From Pseudomonadota bacterium (GTDB lineage Bacteria; Pseudomonadota; Gammaproteobacteria; Burkholderiales; Rhodocyclaceae), in contig JAGTRY010000002.1 of the NCBI GenBank assembly GCA_018262235.1, positions 1 through 64,000 on the forward strand: a stretch of 64,000 nucleotides of DNA. The letters run 5' to 3'. A model generated the notes under the pieces. The model did no database searches. It saw nothing but the letters and a program-made list of their open reading frames with translations, and was not told where the DNA came from. Below are positions 1 through 10,906 of the stretch, piece by piece. The number at the start of each line of letters is the position of its first letter. Position 1 is the first letter of the stretch. The translations under genes and the position numbers were made by a program.

Positions 1-550
1 CACGGGCGGCGTCTTGAATAGTCATCCCCATGTACTGAAACGGACGATGGAACGGGCGTGAGAGCACTGGCAACGCCTTGCTCCACACCTTATCCAGAGC
101 CTGGGCGAGATTCGTGGCATTGGCCGGTGGAGCATACGCGTTCTTGTTAAAAACCACACCGAGGCTTCGGACAAGATCCTCAAAAGCGGTGAGGTAGCGG
201 CCGTCTTCGGTAAAGTCTGCATAGCGTTTCCCAAGGAGGAATCCTGGCAGATCGCACGTTCGGTACATCAATGGCAAGACTTTTACACGACGCCCCATGA
301 TTTCCTGATTCATGGCGACGTCGACTTCACGTTGAACCCATGGTGAGGCGACGGAATTCGGTGAGAGTACGACGGCAACGAAGTCTACTTTGTCGATTCC
401 TGCGCGAATTTTTTCAATCAGTGACTCGCCGATCTTGATCTCGGCTTCGTCTAGCCAGTAAGGAATGCCTTGGTTGTCCAAGTCAGCAGCGAGGCGCCGA
501 ACAAAAGGCTTATCTGAATAGTTATGGCTTAAAAAGACGCTGGGAAGCAT
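1..550 (-). CDS. TIR-domain protein (C-terminus truncated by window edge)
   Basis: Not in ORF track because it is open at the edge. My reverse-strand translation from the ATG at 550: MLPSVFLSHNYSDKPFVRRLAADLDNQGIPYWLDEAEIKIGESLIEKIRAGIDKVDFVAVVLSPNSVASPWVQREVDVAMNQEIMGRRVKVLPLMY..., with typical TIR features (VFLSHNYSDK, YWLDEAEIKIGESL, VLSPNSVASPWVQRE). Confidence 0.85.
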   Translation of the reverse strand, partial: MLPSVFLSHNYSDKPFVRRLAADLDNQGIPYWLDEAEIKIGESLIEKIRAGIDKVDFVAVVLSPNSVASPWVQREVDVAMNQEIMGRRVKVLPLMYRTCDLPGFLLGKRYADFTEDGRYLTAFEDLVRSLGVVFNKNAYAPPANATNLAQALDKVWSKALPVLSRPFHRPFQYMGMTIQDAAR

Positions 551-784
551 GGAATGATGGTTTCGTGTTAAGGGGACCAAGTACGGTGCAGCATGCTGCC
601 AATATCATAGAGCAATGAAATAGACTGGTGATAGTTCAACGTTCTACGTCATTCACCACTTCCTGTTCTGGTATACGCGATGGCGTGGAGCGCCGAATTC
701 TGACGTTTCCAGGCAGAGCGTAGGAACGACCAATTTATGAATGTCTGCTCCTGACCGTTTGACTCACTCACCACCCCACATACT

Positions 785-905
785 CGTACCACGTCCGGCG
801 TAATCAGCGTAGGGCATCAATCGCCCGCAGGGGATTGCGCTGGATTATTCCTTTGCCACCGCCATACGGCGCAATGCGCTTCGCTTCGATTGCACCACCC
901 TACAC
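785..905. repeat. Degenerate intergenic repeat (GCGCATTGCGCC...GGCGATT...CCCTACGC type)
   Basis: Non-coding segment between the TIR gene and pncC; its reverse complement aligns by eye with 22385-22496. Confidence 0.4.
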
Positions 906-914
906 CGGCACGCC

Positions 915-1406
915 TCAGCCGCGCTGCGCGAGCGCCAGCACGCCTTCGAGTGCGATCCGGGTGGATGCCGCGCGGACGGCGGAGCGATCGCCGGGCAGGA
1001 GCAGGGTGCGGCATTCCGGGCTGGCGCCGCGCCGTTGCCAGCCGAAGCAGACGGTGCCCACCGGCTTGTCTGGCGTGCCGCCACCTGGCCCGGCAATGCC
1101 GGAGATGGCGACGGCAACATGTGCCACGGATTTCGCCAGCGCGCCGGCCAGCATTTCATGCACGGTCTGTTCGGAAACCGCGCCATGCGTGTGCAGAGTG
1201 AGCGGCGAAACGCCGAGCATCTCGACTTTGGCTTCGTTGGAATAGGTGATGAAGGCGCGGTCGAACCAGGCGCTTGATCCGGCGATGTCGGTCACGGCGG
1301 CGCTGACCAGCCCGCCCGTGCAGGATTCGGCCGTAGCCAGTTGCCATTGATGCGCCAGCAAGGCGCGGCCGAGTTGTTCAACCAGCGAGTGAAGTTCCGG
1401 TGTCAT
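915..1406 (-). CDS. pncC: CinA C-terminal domain / nicotinamide-nucleotide amidase
   Basis: MTPELHSLVEQLGRALLAHQWQLATAESCTGGLVSAAVTDIAGSSAWFDRAFITYSNEAK...GIAGPGGGTPDKPVGTVCFGW; classic CinA-C motifs. Start reset to internal ATG at 1406. Confidence 0.93.
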   Translation of the reverse strand: MTPELHSLVEQLGRALLAHQWQLATAESCTGGLVSAAVTDIAGSSAWFDRAFITYSNEAKVEMLGVSPLTLHTHGAVSEQTVHEMLAGALAKSVAHVAVAISGIAGPGGGTPDKPVGTVCFGWQRRGASPECRTLLLPGDRSAVRAASTRIALEGVLALAQRG

Positions 1407-1970
1407 AGCGTGCTCCTGCAAAATGATCTTCGATCCGGGGTAGGACGATCTGCCAGATGCGTGGCAAGACCTCGCCGATGAAGCTGACACGGGCAAGGAC
1501 TTTTTCGCGTGGAACCTTGTGCTCGCGCCAGCTCAAACCGTCGTGACTGAGATTATGCAAAAGCGGCATCAGCCGGTCCAGTGCATTGGCATATTTCGCT
1601 TCAGGCGTCTGGTTGGCGGTGAATTCTTCCCACAGCTCACGCAGATTGGCAGCATTCTGCGCAGGCAAAGTTACAAGCAATTGTTCGAGCGCGGCGACTT
1701 CGCGTTGCGCGGCATCGCTGCGTGCGTCGGCATAGACGAAGGTGTCGCCGCAGCCGATCTCGGGCACATCGTGCATCAGGAACAGCAAGGCCGCATGGCG
1801 CGCATCGACCGGAAAGGCACATTCGCCTTCGAGCAGCAGCGCGCACATGGCTCCGTGCCAGCTGTGTTCGGCACTGTTTTCACGTCGCGACAGCCCGGCC
1901 GGCATGGTCTGGCGCTCGACGGCCTTGAGCCCATCCAGGGTCAGGATGAAGTCCAGCAAGGCTGCGGCGC

Positions 1971-1974
<4 letters not shown>
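1378..1974 (-). CDS. HD-domain (YfbR-like 5'-deoxynucleotidase family) hydrolase
   Basis: MSAAALLDFILTLDGLKAVERQTMPAGLSRRENSAEHSWHGAMCALLL...LFLMHDVPEIGCGDTF: H...HD motif; start reset from the over-extended ORF. Confidence 0.8.
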
Positions 1975-2461
<487 letters not shown>

Positions 2462-2462
<1 letters not shown>

Positions 2463-3022
2463 CAGAAGGGCATCCCGCAGTCACAGAATACTTGCGTGGT
2501 GCCCGCTTCACTTTTCAGCAGACCCATGCTGTAGAGATCGAAATAGCGCCCGTTCTTTTTGACCGCCTGACGCCGTATGTCTTCATGCACGAAACCACAG
2601 TTTTCATACAAGCGGATCGCGATGGCGTTGTTGCTCATCACCTCCAGCTCGATCCGTTCGATCACGGGAGAAGCCGCCAGCCATGCCAGCGCCTCATGCA
2701 TCAGTGCGGTCGCGATGCCACATTCACGCGCAGCGCTTTTCACGCTCAAACCCAGACGGGCCACATGCTCAAGCCCCGGACGCGTTCCCCCGCTCAAGCT
2801 GAGCGCTCCGAGCAGCTCGCCTTCCTGTTCAGCCAGGAAGATGACCGCGTTGTCTTGGCCCGGCGCAAGCAGGTGGGCACGCAGCTGTTCGGCACTGCCT
2901 GCATGCGCAGGCGGGCAAACCGTGTCGAGATGCTCGGCAAAAATCCCGGCCAGAAAGCTTGCATAGCATTCGGCATCCGCAGCAGAGGCCGTACGGATAG
3001 AGATCGATTCAGGCATGTTCAT
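2462..3022 (-). CDS. GNAT family N-acetyltransferase
   Basis: MPESISIRTASAADAECYASFLAGIF...LGLSVKSAARECGIATALMHEALAWL...IRLYENCGFVHEDIRR; GNAT fold motifs. Confidence 0.85.
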
Positions 3023-3048
3023 GTCCAGAAAATTGCACTTCACACGCT

Positions 3049-4017
3049 TCACCCGCCCGTCCGGGAGAAGTGATCAAACCCGTGTGCAGCGACGGCTTCG
3101 CAGACACCGTCACCACGTTGCAGCCACAACCCGGTCTTGTCGAGGATGCGGCCGATCCGGTGCAGCGGCAATTCGAGATGGCGCCCCAGCGCTTCAACCT
3201 GACCGCGCTTCTCGCGGGGCGCGCAAAACAATAGCTCGTAATCATCCCCGCCACGCAGCAGGGCATCCATGGCGCGCTCGGTCCGCTTGCAAGCGGCCAG
3301 CAGCGTCGCCAGTGGCAGTGCGGATTCCTCGATCATCGCGCCGACTTGCGAGCGTTCAAGGATGTGGTTGAGATCGCCCAGCAAACCGTCAGACACATCC
3401 AGCATGGCACTGGCGATCCCCCGCAAGCCGATTCCCAGCGCGACGCGTGGCACCGGCCGCTGCAGGCGTTCCACACAGGGTTCGACCCAGGCACTGACCA
3501 GTTGCAGTTCCTGAACGAGTTGCGCCAGCCCGAGGGCGGCCATGCCGGGCCAGCCGGACACCCAGATGTCATCCCCGTGAAGCGCGCCGTCGCGACGCAC
3601 GGCGGCATCCGCCGGCACCTCACCAAAGATGGTGGGACACAGGTTGAGCGGTCCGCGCGTGGTGTCACCACCAATCCAGTCTACGCAATACGCTTCACAG
3701 CAATCGCGAAAGCCGCGCGCCAGCGCACTGATCCACGCTTCGTCAGCATGCGGCAAGGCCAGCGCCAGGGTGATCCAGCGCGGTTCTGCGGCCATCGCGG
3801 CCATGTCCGAAATATTGACGGCGGCCGTCTTCCAGCCCAGCAGAAAAGGATCCACGTCCGGCAGGAAATGCGTGCCGGCAACCAGCATGTCGGTCGACAC
3901 CACCAATTGCATGCCGGGGCGTGCCCGCAGCAGCGCGCCATCGTCCCCCACACCCAGATCCGTATGGCTGGTGGGGTAATGGAAGAAACGGCGGATCAGG
4001 TCGAATTCGCCGGGCAT
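3049..4017 (-). CDS. thiL: Thiamine-monophosphate kinase
   Basis: MPGEFDLIRRFF...DLGVGDDGALL...VSTDMLVAGTHFLPD...GGDTTRGPL...LDVSDGLLGDLNHIL. Confidence 0.94.
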   Translation of the reverse strand: MPGEFDLIRRFFHYPTSHTDLGVGDDGALLRARPGMQLVVSTDMLVAGTHFLPDVDPFLLGWKTAAVNISDMAAMAAEPRWITLALALPHADEAWISALARGFRDCCEAYCVDWIGGDTTRGPLNLCPTIFGEVPADAAVRRDGALHGDDIWVSGWPGMAALGLAQLVQELQLVSAWVEPCVERLQRPVPRVALGIGLRGIASAMLDVSDGLLGDLNHILERSQVGAMIEESALPLATLLAACKRTERAMDALLRGGDDYELLFCAPREKRGQVEALGRHLELPLHRIGRILDKTGLWLQRGDGVCEAVAAHGFDHFSRTGG

Positions 4018-4117
4018 GGCGAATTTGAGGACTGCGTGCAGAGTGCCAAGTGCTGAGTAAATGATTCCTGCAGGCCTCGCCTGCGCTGATTTCTACTCAG
4101 TCCTCAGTCCTCGGCAC

Positions 4118-4606
4118 TCAGTCCTTTCTCCTCTGCTTGGCTGCATGTTCGACTTCGGCCGCACGCAGCTTGGGGGCGAGCTTGTCGAGCACGCCGTTGA
4201 TGTAGCGATGACCATCGGTGCCACCGAAGGACTTGGCCAGCTCGATGGCTTCGTTGATGACGACGCGATACGGTGTCTCGATGCGGTGGGTCAGCTCATA
4301 GGCGCCAAGCAGCAGGATGGCGCGTTCAATGGGCGAAACCTCTGTCAGGGGGCGGTCGATGCAGGCCACGATTCCGGCTTCCAGCGCGTCGGCATTGCTG
4401 GCCGCGCCACGCAGCAGAACGAGCGCCAGCGGCTTGTCGGCACGCGCCCACTCTGCGCTTTCCTGCTCCAGATGATCTTCGATGACAGGCAGGGAGTTGC
4501 CGGTCATCCGCCATTGGTAAAGGCCCTGCATGGCGATCTCGCGTGCCAGGCGACGCGGGGTCTTTTTCGGGGTTTCTTGCGGGATCAGTACTTTATCGTC
4601 GCTCAT
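4118..4606 (-). CDS. nusB: Transcription antitermination factor NusB
   Basis: [19 protein letters not shown]...[14 protein letters not shown]...[33 protein letters not shown]. Start ATG at 4606. Confidence 0.95.
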   Translation of the reverse strand: MSDDKVLIPQETPKKTPRRLAREIAMQGLYQWRMTGNSLPVIEDHLEQESAEWARADKPLALVLLRGAASNADALEAGIVACIDRPLTEVSPIERAILLLGAYELTHRIETPYRVVINEAIELAKSFGGTDGHRYINGVLDKLAPKLRAAEVEHAAKQRRKD

Positions 4607-5076
4607 GCGCGGATCGTCCTCAACAGGTTGGCCATCTCGATGGCGGCTTGGGCACACTCGCGCCCCTTAACATCCATGCGCACTTCGGCTTGCTCATCCG
4701 TATTGGTGGTCAACACGCCATTGGCAATCGGAATGCCGGTATCCAGCTGCACGCGTGTGATCCCCGCGGACATTTCATTGGAAACCACCTCGAAGTGGTA
4801 GGTATCCCCACGAATCACCGCACCCAGCGCGACCAGCGCATCGTAGCGTCCGGTCCGGGCCAGGGTCTGCAGCGTCAGCGGCATTTCCAGGGCACCGGGC
4901 ACCTTGGTGATGAGGATCTGTTCGGCTACCACACCGCGGGCCAGCAGCTCAGCCACACAGCTGCCCAGCAAGCCTTCGCCGATATTGGCATTGAAGCGCC
5001 CGGCCACGATGGCCACGCGCAGCCCCTTGCCATCCAGGCTCTGGGCAATTTCGGGAACATTTTCAAAACGGGACAT
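4603..5076 (-). CDS. ribH: 6,7-dimethyl-8-ribityllumazine synthase
   Basis: [18 protein letters not shown]...[15 protein letters not shown]...[22 protein letters not shown]. Confidence 0.96.
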   Translation of the reverse strand: MSRFENVPEIAQSLDGKGLRVAIVAGRFNANIGEGLLGSCVAELLARGVVAEQILITKVPGALEMPLTLQTLARTGRYDALVALGAVIRGDTYHFEVVSNEMSAGITRVQLDTGIPIANGVLTTNTDEQAEVRMDVKGRECAQAAIEMANLLRTIRA

Positions 5077-5091
5077 GAATGTTTTTCCTTT

Positions 5092-6207
5092 TCAGGCCTT
5101 GGGTTCTTCGTAACCGGTCACTTCGAGCCCGAAACCGGTCATGCTCGGGATGCGTCGGGCCGTAGCCATCACCCGCATCTTGCCCACATTGAGGTCACGC
5201 AGGATCTGGGCGCCGATGCCGAACAGGCGCGGATCCCACTTGGCTGCAGGCTTCTGGGTTTCTTCCTTGACGCCCAGCGCGGTCAGCATCTCATCGCTGG
5301 TCTCGGGGCGACGCAACAGGATCAGCACGCCATGACCATGGGCAGCAATCCGCGCCAGCGCTTCGTCCACCGTGAAGCTGTGATGGCTGCTCGCCGTATC
5401 GAGAAAATCGAGTACCGAAACAGGTTCATGCACCCGCACCAGGGTTTCGACTTCCGGCGTGATGTCGCCCTTGTACATGGCCAGATGCAGTTCGCCGGAA
5501 GCCCGGTCCGTGAATGCGGCCAGCCGGAATTCGCCATGTGCGGTCGGCACGGGTTTGTCCGCCACGCGTTCGACCAGCTTTTCGACCGCCGAGCGGTAGT
5601 GGATCAAATCGCGGATCGCTCCGATCTTCAGCCCGTGCTGCTGGGCAAACGGAACCAGATCGGGCAGGCGCGCCATGCTGCCATCGTCATTCATGATTTC
5701 GCAGATCACCGCCGCCGGTTCCAGCCCGGCCAGCGCAGCCAGATCGCATCCGGCTTCGGTATGCCCGGCGCGCACCAGCACCCCGCCCGGCTTGGCCATG
5801 ATCGGGAAGACATGACCGGGCTGCACGATGTCGCCCGGCTTGGCATTGCGCGCCACCGCCGCCTGCACGGTGCGCGCACGGTCTGCAGCGGAGATTCCGG
5901 TGGTCACCCCGGTGGCCGCTTCGATCGACACGGTGAAGGCGGTCGAGAACTGGCTGCGGTTGTCACGCGCCATCTGGTTGATGCCGAGCTGGCGGCAACG
6001 CTCTTCGGTGAGCGTCAGACACACCAGGCCACGGGCGTATTTCGCCATGAAGTTGATCGCTTCCGGCGTGATGTGCTGGGCGGCAATCACGATATCACCC
6101 TCGTTTTCGCGGTCTTCATCATCAATCAGGATCACCATGCGGCCTGCACGGATATCTTCGATGATGTCGCGAACCGGGGAAAGAACACTGGCGCTGCTGA
6201 GAGTCAT
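5092..6207 (-). CDS. ribBA: 3,4-dihydroxy-2-butanone-4-phosphate synthase fused to a GTP cyclohydrolase II-like domain
   Basis: VRDIIEDIRAGRMVILIDDEDRENEGDIVIAAQHITPEAINFMAKYARGLVCLTLTEERC...GHTEAGCDLAALAGL; C-terminal RibA-like half. Confidence 0.93.
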   Translation of the reverse strand: MTLSSASVLSPVRDIIEDIRAGRMVILIDDEDRENEGDIVIAAQHITPEAINFMAKYARGLVCLTLTEERCRQLGINQMARDNRSQFSTAFTVSIEAATGVTTGISAADRARTVQAAVARNAKPGDIVQPGHVFPIMAKPGGVLVRAGHTEAGCDLAALAGLEPAAVICEIMNDDGSMARLPDLVPFAQQHGLKIGAIRDLIHYRSAVEKLVERVADKPVPTAHGEFRLAAFTDRASGELHLAMYKGDITPEVETLVRVHEPVSVLDFLDTASSHHSFTVDEALARIAAHGHGVLILLRRPETSDEMLTALGVKEETQKPAAKWDPRLFGIGAQILRDLNVGKMRVMATARRIPSMTGFGLEVTGYEEPKA

Positions 6208-6522
6208 GGTATCGGGTCCTGCAGAACGGGAACGCTGGGCGCCACCGTATCCGGTTTCTCTGGTCAGGGCACACATCCGGCCGGGCATGTACCGCTGCTT
6301 GCTTGAAATATCACGTTCCGTCCCCAGTTAAGTACGCAGCCGCTGCGGACACTGGGTCCAGCAGGCTGTTCCACCCGGGGCAAAAAACGGATTCCGCTTG
6401 TCTGGACCCGGATTTTACGCGATTCACCGCGCCCTCGCCCGGGAAAGACTGCGGTCAGCCGATTGGAGTACCATCGCCTGCCCGGCAAGCCCCCACAAAC
6501 CCTTCACGAAAAGAGGCTGTTC

Positions 6523-7815
6523 ATGGTGCCGCATCTGACCACCGCCCTCTCCGGCCCGCTGCTCGCGCTTGAGCAAGGTCTGCTCGACAACGCCTGCCGG
6601 ATCGAACAATGGTTCCGCAGCCAGTGGATGGAACACACCCCGCCCTTCTATGGTTCGGTCGATCTACGCAACAGCGGCTTCAAGCTCGCCCCGGTCGACA
6701 TGAATCTGTTCCCGGGCGGCTTCAACAACCTGAATCCGGATTTTCTGCCGCTGTGCGTGCAGGCAGCGCATGCCGCCGTCGAGCGCTTGTGCCCGAACGC
6801 CAGCAACCTGCTGCTGATCCCTGAAAACCACACGCGCAACCTGTTCTATCTGCAGAACGTGGCCCGGATCGCCAACATCCTCAGCCTGACCGGTCTGAAC
6901 GTACGCATCGGCTCACTGCTGCCGGAGATTACTGTGCCCACCCCGGTCGACTTGCCGGATGGCCAGCAACTGCTGCTGGAACCGCTGGTCCGCCAGGGCA
7001 ACCGGCTCGGCCTGGCGGACTTCGATCCCTGTGCGATCCTGCTCAACAACGATCTCTCCGCCGGCGCTCCGGCCATCCTGCAAGGGCTGGACGAGCAATG
7101 GCTGCTGCCGCCGATCCACGCTGGCTGGGCCACGCGCCGCAAATCGCTGCACTTTGCCGCCTACGATCAGGTGGTGGCCCGCTTCGCACGTCTGCTTGAA
7201 ATCGATCCCTGGCTGCTGAACCCGTATTTCGGTCGTTGCGGGCAGATCAACTTCCATGAACGTACCGGCGAAGACTGTCTGGCCACCCAGGTGGACTCGC
7301 TGCTGACGATGATCCGGCAGAAGTACGCGGAGTACGACGTCAAGGAAACCCCTTTCGTCGTCGTCAAGGCCGATGCCGGCACTTACGGCATGGGCGTGAT
7401 GACGGTACGCGATGCCAGCGAAGTGATCGGCCTGAATCGCCGCCAGCGCAACAAGATGAGCGTGATCAAGGAAGGCCAGCAGGTCTCCGAAGTCATCATC
7501 CAGGAAGGCGTGCATACACTGGAAACGGTGAATGGCGGCGTTGCGGAACCGGTTGTCTACATGATGGATCATTACGTGGTGGGCGGTTTCTATCGCGTCC
7601 ATGGCGAGCGTGGCCGCGACGAAAACCTCAACGCGCCGGGCATGCACTTCGAACCGCTGGCGTTCGAAACTTGTTGCAACGTACCGGACTGCAAGCAGGC
7701 ACCCGACGCTGCGCCCAACCGCTTCTATGCCTATGGCGTGGTTGCGCGTCTGGCCTTGCTGGCGGCCTCCGTAGAGCTGGAGCAAACCGCTCCGGCAGAA
7801 GTGGCCCTGGCATGA
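6523..7815 (+). CDS. gshA: Glutamate-cysteine ligase (proteobacterial GshA type)
   Basis: YGSVDLRNSGFKLAPVDMNLFPGGFNNLN...; adjacent to gshB; start reset to MVPHLTTAL. Confidence 0.9.
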   Translation: MVPHLTTALSGPLLALEQGLLDNACRIEQWFRSQWMEHTPPFYGSVDLRNSGFKLAPVDMNLFPGGFNNLNPDFLPLCVQAAHAAVERLCPNASNLLLIPENHTRNLFYLQNVARIANILSLTGLNVRIGSLLPEITVPTPVDLPDGQQLLLEPLVRQGNRLGLADFDPCAILLNNDLSAGAPAILQGLDEQWLLPPIHAGWATRRKSLHFAAYDQVVARFARLLEIDPWLLNPYFGRCGQINFHERTGEDCLATQVDSLLTMIRQKYAEYDVKETPFVVVKADAGTYGMGVMTVRDASEVIGLNRRQRNKMSVIKEGQQVSEVIIQEGVHTLETVNGGVAEPVVYMMDHYVVGGFYRVHGERGRDENLNAPGMHFEPLAFETCCNVPDCKQAPDAAPNRFYAYGVVARLALLAASVELEQTAPAEVALA

Positions 7816-8747
7816 AGATCGCGTTCATCATCGACCCGCTGGAAGGGCTGAAAGCCTACAAGGATTCCAGCATTGCCATGATGCGCGCCGCCCAGGCGCG
7901 TGGCCATCAAGTGTTTGCGCTGCAGCGGGAAGACCTGCTGGTGCGGGATGGCGTGGTACACGCCCGGCCCCGGGCGCTGGACGTCACCTCCGACAATACC
8001 CGCTGGTACACCGCTGCAGCCCCGGTCACCCAGCCGCTGACGGCTTTTGACGCCGTGCTGATGCGACAAGACCCGCCTTTCGATGCCGAGTACGTGGCCG
8101 CTACCTGGATCCTGGAGCGTGCGGTCGCGCAAGGCGCGAAAGTCTTCAATGACCCGCGCGCCATTCGTGACCACTCCGAGAAGCTTTCGATCACGGAGTT
8201 CCCGCAGTTCACGCCCAACACGCTGGTGGCGCGGGATCCGGCCATCGTCCAGGCATTCATCGAGGAATTCGGCGACGTGATCCTCAAACCGCTCGACGGC
8301 ATGGGCGGTACCGGCATCTTCCGGGTCCGCCAGGACGACCCGAACCGCAACGCCATCCTCGAAACGCTGACGGACATGGGCCGGCGCAGCATCATGGCAC
8401 AGCGCTATCTGCCGCAGATCAGTGAAGGGGACAAGCGCGTGCTGCTGATAGCTGGCCAAGTCATGCCGTATTGCCTCGCCCGCATTCCGATGGCTGGTGA
8501 AACCCGCGGCAATCTGGCAGCCGGAGGCCGGGGCGTAGCCATGCCGCTCACGACCCGCGAACGCGAGATCGCGGAAGCCCTGGCGCCCGTCCTGTGGAAA
8601 CGCGGCCTGCTCATCGTCGGACTAGACATGATCGGCGGACATCTCACCGAAATCAATGTCACCAGCCCGACCTGCATGGTCGAGATTGCGCAGCAATCCG
8701 GCTACGACATCGCCCGTCAACTCATCGAGGCGCTTGAGACTTTGTAA
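7812..8747 (+). CDS. gshB: Glutathione synthase
   Basis: MKIAFIIDPLEGLKAYKDSSIAMMRAAQARGH...GGTGIFRV...LAAGGRGVAMPLT...INVTSPT; ATP-grasp GshB motifs. Confidence 0.95.
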   Translation: MKIAFIIDPLEGLKAYKDSSIAMMRAAQARGHQVFALQREDLLVRDGVVHARPRALDVTSDNTRWYTAAAPVTQPLTAFDAVLMRQDPPFDAEYVAATWILERAVAQGAKVFNDPRAIRDHSEKLSITEFPQFTPNTLVARDPAIVQAFIEEFGDVILKPLDGMGGTGIFRVRQDDPNRNAILETLTDMGRRSIMAQRYLPQISEGDKRVLLIAGQVMPYCLARIPMAGETRGNLAAGGRGVAMPLTTREREIAEALAPVLWKRGLLIVGLDMIGGHLTEINVTSPTCMVEIAQQSGYDIARQLIEALETL

Positions 8748-8885
8748 GTCATGCGGCGGTCGCGCTGTCAGCCTGGGTTGTACAGCCCGATCGGCCTTAC
8801 AGACCTACGGGCGCTTCGCCGATCTGGCGCGCGTTGCTCTTCATAATTCAGGGCATTCGCAACCCTTTCCCCCACCCAAAAAAAT

Positions 8886-9776
8886 ATGCGTACGTCCTGC
8901 CAAGAATTGCAGCGCGGCCGGCTCGATGCAATGCTCCTCCCGCTTCTACGTGGCCTGCGCAGGAAGGCCTCGGCAAACCCGCATCCAGCCGCCGCCTCCC
9001 TGCTTGAAACCGGTCAGACCCTTGAAGAACAAGGCTGGATCCACCGCAATCGCGTCAACATCCTGCTGGTAACCCTTGCCTGTGCCGCCGCATTGACGGC
9101 CAGCATTCATCTGATGACCCCCGGTCTGGCCGAGACTCTGGCCGACAGCCTGCCGGGCAGCTGGGTCCGGGCCAGTTCGGAACAAGTGCTGAGCACGCTG
9201 GAAAACAATCTACTCTCCGAATCCAGAACTTCACTGGCAGAACAGGATGCGTTGCGCGACCGCTTTGCTACGATGATCCCTGCACCGGAAGGCGCACCAC
9301 CCTACCGCCTGCTGTTCCGGCACAGCAACACACCGGGCGTCATGCTGATGAACCTGCCGGGCGGCGAAATCATCGTGACCGATCAGTTCCTGAAAACGGT
9401 TCCGGACCAGTCCGAGCAACTCGCCCTGCTCTGCCACGAACTGGGTCATCTCTATTACCGTCATGCGCTACGCAACGCCATCGAGCACAATCTTTACTGG
9501 CTGGCGTCAGCGGCACTCATGGGCAGCAGCGAGAACAGCATCCACGCACTGGCACGCGGCCTGCAGCCTGCCGACTATACGCGCGAGCACGTCCTGGAAG
9601 CAGATCGCTATGCCGTATCCATGCTGCTCGCCAACGGGCTCTCACCTCGTTTGATGCTTGACGCCATCGAACACAGTCAGCCCCCCGTCAGCACTTCCCC
9701 CAGCACCACGCAGGCTCCGCTTTCGCACAGCCAATACTTCAAGGACCGGATTCGCACCTTGCAGAATTTGCTGTGA
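8886..9776 (+). CDS. M48-family metallopeptidase, membrane-anchored
   Basis: Single TM segment (NILLVTLACAAALTASIHLM), zinc motif HELGHLYYRH and downstream EADRYAVSML. Confidence 0.85.
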   Translation: MRTSCQELQRGRLDAMLLPLLRGLRRKASANPHPAAASLLETGQTLEEQGWIHRNRVNILLVTLACAAALTASIHLMTPGLAETLADSLPGSWVRASSEQVLSTLENNLLSESRTSLAEQDALRDRFATMIPAPEGAPPYRLLFRHSNTPGVMLMNLPGGEIIVTDQFLKTVPDQSEQLALLCHELGHLYYRHALRNAIEHNLYWLASAALMGSSENSIHALARGLQPADYTREHVLEADRYAVSMLLANGLSPRLMLDAIEHSQPPVSTSPSTTQAPLSHSQYFKDRIRTLQNLL

Positions 9777-9807
9777 TCCTTCGCACGGCCTGCTTTATCA
9801 TGCAGTA

Positions 9808-10875
9808 ATGTCGTCCTGTTGCGCCTTCCATCCGTTTCGCCGCGCCTTGCGCAGCCTGCTTCTCATCTGTCTGAGCGCTCTTCTCGTCGCCTGTGGTGAC
9901 GGGCCGCTGGTCCGCCAGGAATCCTTTGTCTTCGGTACCCGTGTTGAAGTCGTCACCCAGGGGGCGCCGGAGGCGCAGGCACAGGCGGCCATCGCGGCAG
10001 TCTTGCGCGAATTTGATCGCCTGCACAACACCTACCATGCCTGGCAGCCCTCGGAGCTGACAACCCTGAACCAGGGGCTGGCGCATGGCGACACCGTAAG
10101 CGTACAACCCGAAATGCTCGGGCTGATCCGCTCGGCACAGCACTATGCCGAACTGGGAGACCATCTGTTTGATCCAGCCATTGGCCAGTTGATCCAGCTC
10201 TGGGGCTTCCACACCGATACCTTCGTTGCGCGCCTGCCGGATCCGGCGGCCCTGCGCAAACTCATCGCCGCCAAACCCCGCATCAGCGATCTGCAGATCG
10301 ACGGTAACCGGATCCGCAGCAACAACCCGGCCGTAGAACTGGACTTCGGCGGCATCGCCAAAGGTTGGGCACTCGACAAGGCTGCGACCATCCTGCGGGC
10401 TCACGGCATCCACAATGCGCTGATCAACATCGGGGGCAATGTCATGGCACTGGGGGCCAAGGGCAAACAGCCGTGGACCGTCGGCATCCAGCACCCGCGC
10501 GCCTCCGGCCCCCTCGCAACCCTGGCGCTATACGACGGCGAAGCCATCGGAACTTCCGGCGATTACCAGCGATTCTTCGATCTGGGTGGCCGACGCTACA
10601 GCCATTTGCTGGACCCGCGCACCGGAGAACCCGCCCGCCATACCGAGGCCGTGACCGTGCTGATCACGCCACGCCCGGAGGCGGGCATGCTTTCGGATGT
10701 GGCCAGCAAACCCATCTTTCTGGCGGGCACGGACGGCTGGCGCGAGATGGCCCGCCGCTTCAAGGTCAACCATGTGCTCAGGGTGGATGACACAGGCAAG
10801 ATTTTCGTCAGCACGGACATGCGGGCACGTCTTCGCTGGGCACAAGGTGTCGAACCGGGTGAGGTGGTAGAGTGA
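9808..10875 (+). CDS. apbE: FAD:protein FMN transferase (ApbE), lipoprotein
   Basis: Lipobox LLVAC; FGTRVEVVTQG...ELDFGGIAKGWALDKAATILRAHGIHNALINIGGNVMALG...GTSGDYQRFF...YSHLLDPRTGEPA. Confidence 0.93.
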   Translation: MSSCCAFHPFRRALRSLLLICLSALLVACGDGPLVRQESFVFGTRVEVVTQGAPEAQAQAAIAAVLREFDRLHNTYHAWQPSELTTLNQGLAHGDTVSVQPEMLGLIRSAQHYAELGDHLFDPAIGQLIQLWGFHTDTFVARLPDPAALRKLIAAKPRISDLQIDGNRIRSNNPAVELDFGGIAKGWALDKAATILRAHGIHNALINIGGNVMALGAKGKQPWTVGIQHPRASGPLATLALYDGEAIGTSGDYQRFFDLGGRRYSHLLDPRTGEPARHTEAVTVLITPRPEAGMLSDVASKPIFLAGTDGWREMARRFKVNHVLRVDDTGKIFVSTDMRARLRWAQGVEPGEVVE

Positions 10876-10906
10876 GGCTTGCCCCGCCAACGCATCTCTT
10901 CCGCAC

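Noticed and set aside
4543-6306. 587-aa plus-strand ORF opposite nusB/ribH/ribBA
   Set aside because: Antisense shadow of three well-conserved genes; His/Gln/Gly-rich composition without motifs.
6208-6420. Possible FMN riboswitch upstream of ribBA
   Set aside because: Reverse strand inspected for the RFN conserved blocks (GGGGCAGGGTGAAATTCCC, CCGACCGGCGGT and related); none present, so no call made.
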